DNA of 12,871 nt from an uncultured Gemmatimonadota bacterium (lineage in GTDB: Bacteria > Gemmatimonadota > Gemmatimonadetes > Gemmatimonadales > Gemmatimonadaceae), in the NCBI GenBank assembly GCA_903906325.1, contig CAIVJV010000205.1, positions 1 to 12,871 on the forward strand. The letters are read 5' to 3'. The first letter of the stretch is position 1; the number at the start of each line of letters is the position of its first letter. Below, piece by piece: positions 8,380 to 12,871 of this stretch. The notes beneath the pieces were generated by a model. That model saw only the letters and a list, made by a program, of their open reading frames with translations. It was not told the origin of the DNA and made no database searches. Both the position numbers and the translations under genes were made by a program.

Positions 8380-9581
8380 TGGTCGTGGCCTCCCTCGCCA
8401 CCGGCCCGCCGCTTGAGGATCTCCGCCTTCCCGAGCGCCGCCCCGGTCGCGAGGACGGTATCCCCGATCCCGACGCCGCTGAGGATCTCCACCTGCTCCG
8501 AGGTGCGGCGCCCCGCGCGGACGGGACGCGCCTCGAGGAGGAGCCCATCTCCCACCGTCGAGGCACGGACCACGACGGTATCGCCCTCCATGATCTGCAG
8601 GGCGGCGGCGGGGACGGTGAGGGTCCGATCCCCTCGCCCGCCGAGCAACTGGGCGTCGCTGGTCATCTCCGCGCGGAGGAGTGATTGCCCCTCCCCATCG
8701 ATCGCCGCCCAGACCTGGAGACTCCGGCTGAGCGAATCGACCACCGGCGCGACGCGCTGTACCCGCGCGGTGAAGGTGCGATTGGGATACGCCGGCACGC
8801 TGAGCCGGACCGGCACCCCGATCGCGACGCTCGCGACCGCCTCCTCGGGGAGATGGAGGAGGACGCCGAGGCGACCTTCGCGGGCGATGGTGACGAGCGG
8901 CTGACCGACGAGGACCACCTGGCCCGGCTGCGCCGTGCGCCCGGTGATCAGGCCGTCGAAGGGGGCGCGGATGAGGGCCGCATGTTCGTCGACGCCGGCG
9001 GGGGTGGCGGGTCCGATCAGATGCTCGATGAGCGCGGTGGCCCGCTCGAGGGCGGCGTGCGCGCTCTCACGGGCGGCGACGGCGGCGACGCGGGCCGCGC
9101 GCGCCCGCTCCGCCTCCGCCGACGAGATCGCTCGCGCGGCGAGGAGTCGGTCCGCGCGACCCGCCGCCGCAGAGGCCACGGTCGCGGTGGAGTCCGCCGA
9201 GGTCGCGGCGGCGCGGGCCGCGACGAGCCCCTCGCGCGCGTCCATCACCTCATGCGAGTGGATCTCAGCAAGGATCTGCCCGGCCTTCACCCGATCCCCG
9301 GGGAAGACGCGCACCGCGAGGACCCGTCCCTCGACGATGCTCCCCATCGGCTGGGTGGTGGCCGGGTCGAGGGCGATGTGGGCGGGCACGTGCCAGGCGT
9401 CCCGCCAGGGGGACATCTCGACGGGGACGAGCCCGAACTGCGCGATCGCCACGGCCTCCGCGCTCAGGAGCGCGGTATCCGCCACGACCTCGGAGGAGGA
9501 CGTGGCCTCCGGCGCCGACCCGCAGGCGGTGGACAGCACCGCGAGCGCGGCGAGGACGGACCAACGACGGGCGAGCGACAT
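8376..9581 (-). CDS. RND efflux periplasmic adaptor (membrane fusion protein), lipoprotein
   Basis: A 401-residue membrane fusion protein of the CzcB/CusB kind. Residues 1-20 form a lipoprotein signal ending LSTAC, with C20 the lipidated cysteine. The barrel-sandwich half-motif lies at 78-112 (GSIVEGRVLAVRVFPGDRV), a short Ala-rich alpha-helical hairpin at about 115-188, and the second half-motif at 202-233 (LIRAPFDGLITGRTAQPGQ). Beta-barrel and membrane-proximal domains follow to about 390. The C-terminus ends GGEGGHDH, a small His/Asp tail that could bind metal and fits a metal-efflux role. It links the CzcA pump to the outer-membrane factor. Two starts are possible: ATG at 9581 (chosen, giving a TGATG overlap with the previous stop) or GTG one codon earlier at 9584. 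The long N-terminal metal-binding extension of some CzcB proteins is absent. Confidence 0.92.
   Translation of the reverse strand: MSLARRWSVLAALAVLSTACGSAPEATSSSEVVADTALLSAEAVAIAQFGLVPVEMSPWRDAWHVPAHIALDPATTQPMGSIVEGRVLAVRVFPGDRVKAGQILAEIHSHEVMDAREGLVAARAAATSADSTATVASAAAGRADRLLAARAISSAEAERARAARVAAVAARESAHAALERATALIEHLIGPATPAGVDEHAALIRAPFDGLITGRTAQPGQVVLVGQPLVTIAREGRLGVLLHLPEEAVASVAIGVPVRLSVPAYPNRTFTARVQRVAPVVDSLSRSLQVWAAIDGEGQSLLRAEMTSDAQLLGGRGDRTLTVPAAALQIMEGDTVVVRASTVGDGLLLEARPVRAGRRTSEQVEILSGVGIGDTVLATGAALGKAEILKRRAGGEGGHDH
8389..8395 (-). promoter_or_regulatory. Strong ribosome-binding site fixing the TTG start of czcA
   Basis: AGGGAGG on the minus strand lies 9 nt before TTG at 8379-8377, inside the last codons of the adaptor gene, where it encodes part of the Gly/His tail. 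No ATG alternative sits at this spacing, so this site decides the czcA start in favour of TTG. Confidence 0.7.
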
Positions 9582-10816
9582 CACGGGGTCTCCAGAGCGG
9601 ACGCGCCGATGGCACGTCGGAGGTCAAGGCGCGCGAGGGCGCGGTCCAGGGTGCCGCGCACCTGCGCGGTCCGGGCCTCCGCGGCGGCGCGGAAGGCATC
9701 GACGAGCTCCACCAGCGAGGCCGCGCCTTCCTGATACGCGGCCTGCGCGGCTGCGGCGACGAGGTCGGCCCGTTCGACGAATCGGGCGTCGAAGTCCCGC
9801 GTGCCGGCATCGATGGCGCGGGCCGCCTCGAGGGCGGCATGGACCTCGGTGCTGACGCGGAGCTCCATCGCCCGGCGCTCCGCCTCGGCGCGCAACCATT
9901 CCCCGGCCGTCCGCTCGCGGTTCCCCGCATTCGTATTGAGGAGCGGCGCGGTGAGCGTCAGGCCGAAGAGGCTCGTCTCGAACCCCGCCGTCCCCTTGTA
10001 GCCCCCGACGAGCGCGACATCGGGGAGCACGGCCCGCCGTTCGGCGCTGCGCCGGCCCTCGGCGATGGCGACCGCGGCCCGCGCCATCGCCAGGTCGAGT
10101 CGCGTGGCGGCCGCGAGGGCGAGCGCGGAGTCGACCGCCGGCAGCGGGGTGAGCGGGGCGATGCCCTCGGCGAGGGTGAGGCGCCGGGGATCCGACTCCC
10201 CGATCAGGGCGGCGAGGTGCGCCCGCGCCTGCGCCGCGGCGGCCTGCGTCTGGGCCGCCTGGTGTCGTGACCGCTGCGCCTCCAGCCGCATCCGGAGGGC
10301 GGTGGCCTCCGCCAGCTCCCCCTCCCGCGCGCGCACCGAATCGAGCGCCGCCAGCTGATCGTAGAGCGCGGCCTGCGCCACGGCGATCCGCGCCTCGCTC
10401 GCGCTCGCCCAGGCCATCCACCAGGCGCGGGCCGCGGCGAAGCCCGCGGCCCGCAACGTCTCGAGGGAGTCGGCGGTCGCCTGGGTCCGTGTCGCCACCA
10501 GGGCGGACTGGAGCGCCCCGCGGCGGCCCGTGAGGCTGAGGGGGAGGGTCACCTGCGCGAAGTCGTCGTACGGGATCGGCGCGCCCTCGTTCTCGCGACG
10601 GAGCTCGACGAGCGGGTTCGGGCGCTGGGCGTCGGTGCGCGCACGCCCGACCAGCTCGTGCCGTCGGCCCACGGCGGTCTGTGCGGCAGGGCCGATGGTG
10701 GTGGCGAGCCGGACCGCATCGGCGAGGGTGGTGACCCCAGGGGTCACCGTCTGCGCTCGTCCGGTGCTCGCGGTGACCACCACCACCGAGAGCCCGAGCG
10801 CGAGAGGGAATCGCAT
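9581..10816 (-). CDS. Outer-membrane efflux factor, TolC/CzcC family
   Basis: A 411-residue outer-membrane efflux protein (OEP family). A Sec signal peptide occupies residues 1-21 (MRFPLALGLSVVVVTASTGR, cleavage probably after GRA). The mature protein shows the two-repeat, long Ala/Arg/Glu-rich helical pattern of TolC homologues. Typical markers are TLADAVRLATT near 29, QRPNPLVELRRENEGAP near 64-80, VTLPLSLTGRR near 89, the second-repeat LPDVALVGGYKGTAGFE, and SLVELVDAFRAAAEART near the end. It would form the trimeric channel for the adaptor and CzcA pump that follow. ATG at 10816 is preferred because it begins the signal peptide; an in-frame TTG 12 codons upstream would run over the promoter-like region. 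No SD is visible, and a -10-like hexamer lies 7 nt upstream, so translation may be leaderless. It is the first gene of the minus-strand operon. Confidence 0.92.
   Translation of the reverse strand: MRFPLALGLSVVVVTASTGRAQTVTPGVTTLADAVRLATTIGPAAQTAVGRRHELVGRARTDAQRPNPLVELRRENEGAPIPYDDFAQVTLPLSLTGRRGALQSALVATRTQATADSLETLRAAGFAAARAWWMAWASASEARIAVAQAALYDQLAALDSVRAREGELAEATALRMRLEAQRSRHQAAQTQAAAAQARAHLAALIGESDPRRLTLAEGIAPLTPLPAVDSALALAAATRLDLAMARAAVAIAEGRRSAERRAVLPDVALVGGYKGTAGFETSLFGLTLTAPLLNTNAGNRERTAGEWLRAEAERRAMELRVSTEVHAALEAARAIDAGTRDFDARFVERADLVAAAAQAAYQEGAASLVELVDAFRAAAEARTAQVRGTLDRALARLDLRRAIGASALETP
10731..10749. repeat. Perfect 9-bp inverted repeat inside the start of the outer-membrane factor gene
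   Basis: GGTGACCCC and GGGGTCACC are perfect complements around a single central base. The site lies 68-86 nt inside the coding region, over codons for VTPGVT just after the signal peptide. It could be a downstream operator, an mRNA hairpin, or a by-product of coding for V-T-P-G-V-T. Confidence 0.4.
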
Positions 10817-10823
10817 CCGATGG

Positions 10824-10852
10824 AATCTACCGGTCCCGGCGCCGGGACCCAA
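10824..10852 (-). promoter_or_regulatory. Candidate promoter of the efflux operon
   Basis: On the minus strand TTGGGT (10852-10847) and TAGATT (10829-10824) are separated by 17 nt, fitting a sigma-70-type promoter. The -10 ends only 7 nt before the ATG at 10816, so transcription would start at or within a base or two of the start codon, and no SD is present. The 18-bp palindrome fills the spacer, so the promoter looks regulated. Judged by eye only. Confidence 0.45.
10832..10849. promoter_or_regulatory. Perfect 18-bp palindrome, candidate operator
   Basis: GGTCCCGGCGCCGGGACC is its own reverse complement. It sits between the -35 and -10 elements proposed for the efflux operon, overlapping half of the -35. 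A dyad in this place suits a metal-responsive repressor or activator, but no regulator gene is in the window and the regulator family cannot be named. All-GC dyads can occur by chance in such GC-rich DNA, though an 18-bp perfect one is unlikely. Confidence 0.5.
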
Positions 10853-10862
10853 CCAGCGATCA

Positions 10863-10880
10863 CCTGACCGCGCCGTCAGG
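10863..10880. promoter_or_regulatory. Second dyad in the divergent promoter region (6-6-6 inverted repeat)
   Basis: CCTGAC and GTCAGG are perfect 6-bp complements separated by CGCGCC. The site lies between the two divergent promoters, 5 bp upstream of the -35-like element proposed for acnA and 10 bp from that of the efflux operon. The half-site does not match the 18-bp palindrome, so a different regulator would be expected. Confidence 0.35.
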
Positions 10881-10885
10881 ATTCC

Positions 10886-10913
10886 CCGACACCCACGATC
10901 GCCTCGCTAAATT
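10886..10913 (+). promoter_or_regulatory. acnA: Candidate acnA promoter
   Basis: CCGACA (10886-10891) and TAAATT (10908-10913) are 16 nt apart. The -10-like hexamer is the most AT-rich spot in the region. It ends 8 nt before the acnA ATG, and the intervening CCTCCCCC carries no SD, so a leaderless transcript is likely. This mirrors the arrangement on the other side of the region. Confidence 0.4.
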
Positions 10914-10921
10914 CCTCCCCC

Positions 10922-12871
<1,950 letters not shown>

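Noticed and set aside
10832..10849. Reading the 18-bp palindrome as an intrinsic terminator
   Set aside because: No T-run follows on either strand, and it lies between the start ends of two divergent genes, where no transcript needs to end.
10817..10852. Upstream TTG start adding 12 residues to the outer-membrane factor
   Set aside because: It would put a charged segment before the signal peptide and overlap the promoter-like elements; ATG at 10816 begins a normal Sec signal.

Overview
The window is a very GC-rich stretch (about 70% by eye, not computed) of an ordinary bacterial chromosome, densely packed with genes. Lineage is not proven by the sequence. The GC level, the style of the two-repeat M16 peptidase and the TPR protein beside it suggest an environmental Gram-negative such as Gemmatimonadota. 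The outer-membrane efflux factor and the lipobox on the adaptor require a two-membrane cell. I see no insertion sequence, tRNA, rRNA, CRISPR array or prophage, and no obvious change in composition.

From 10816 leftwards to position 1 lie seven minus-strand genes. In transcription order they are a TolC/CzcC-type outer-membrane factor, a lipoprotein membrane-fusion adaptor, a CzcA-type RND pump with the acidic D-D-E motif of divalent-metal pumps, a kynureninase-like PLP enzyme, a pseudouridine-5'-phosphate glycosidase (psuG), a TPR protein, and a two-repeat M16 zinc peptidase cut by the left edge. The first five genes and the last pair are joined by stop/start overlaps. The only gap is 34 nt, between psuG and the TPR gene. 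The M16 gene and the aconitase gene run off the window ends, so neither is bounded by a visible stop codon.

From 10922 rightwards is one plus-strand gene, aconitase A (acnA), with 650 codons visible before the right edge. The 105-nt divergent region between the efflux operon and acnA holds promoter-like elements for both directions, each with its -10 hexamer only 7-8 nt from the ATG. It also holds a perfect 18-bp palindrome and a second dyad.

The first three genes form a complete tripartite efflux pump, probably for divalent metal ions. Two metabolic enzymes are translationally coupled behind it with no obvious pathway link. The TPR-M16 pair looks like a second module with its own ribosome-binding site and perhaps its own promoter. 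Its SD can pair with the 3' end of psuG, which suggests conditional coupling between the modules. I found no clearly new system. The best leads are this SD-occluding hairpin, the set of NTGA junctions that includes a CTG start, the dyads in the divergent promoter, and the efflux/PLP-enzyme/PsuG gene grouping.
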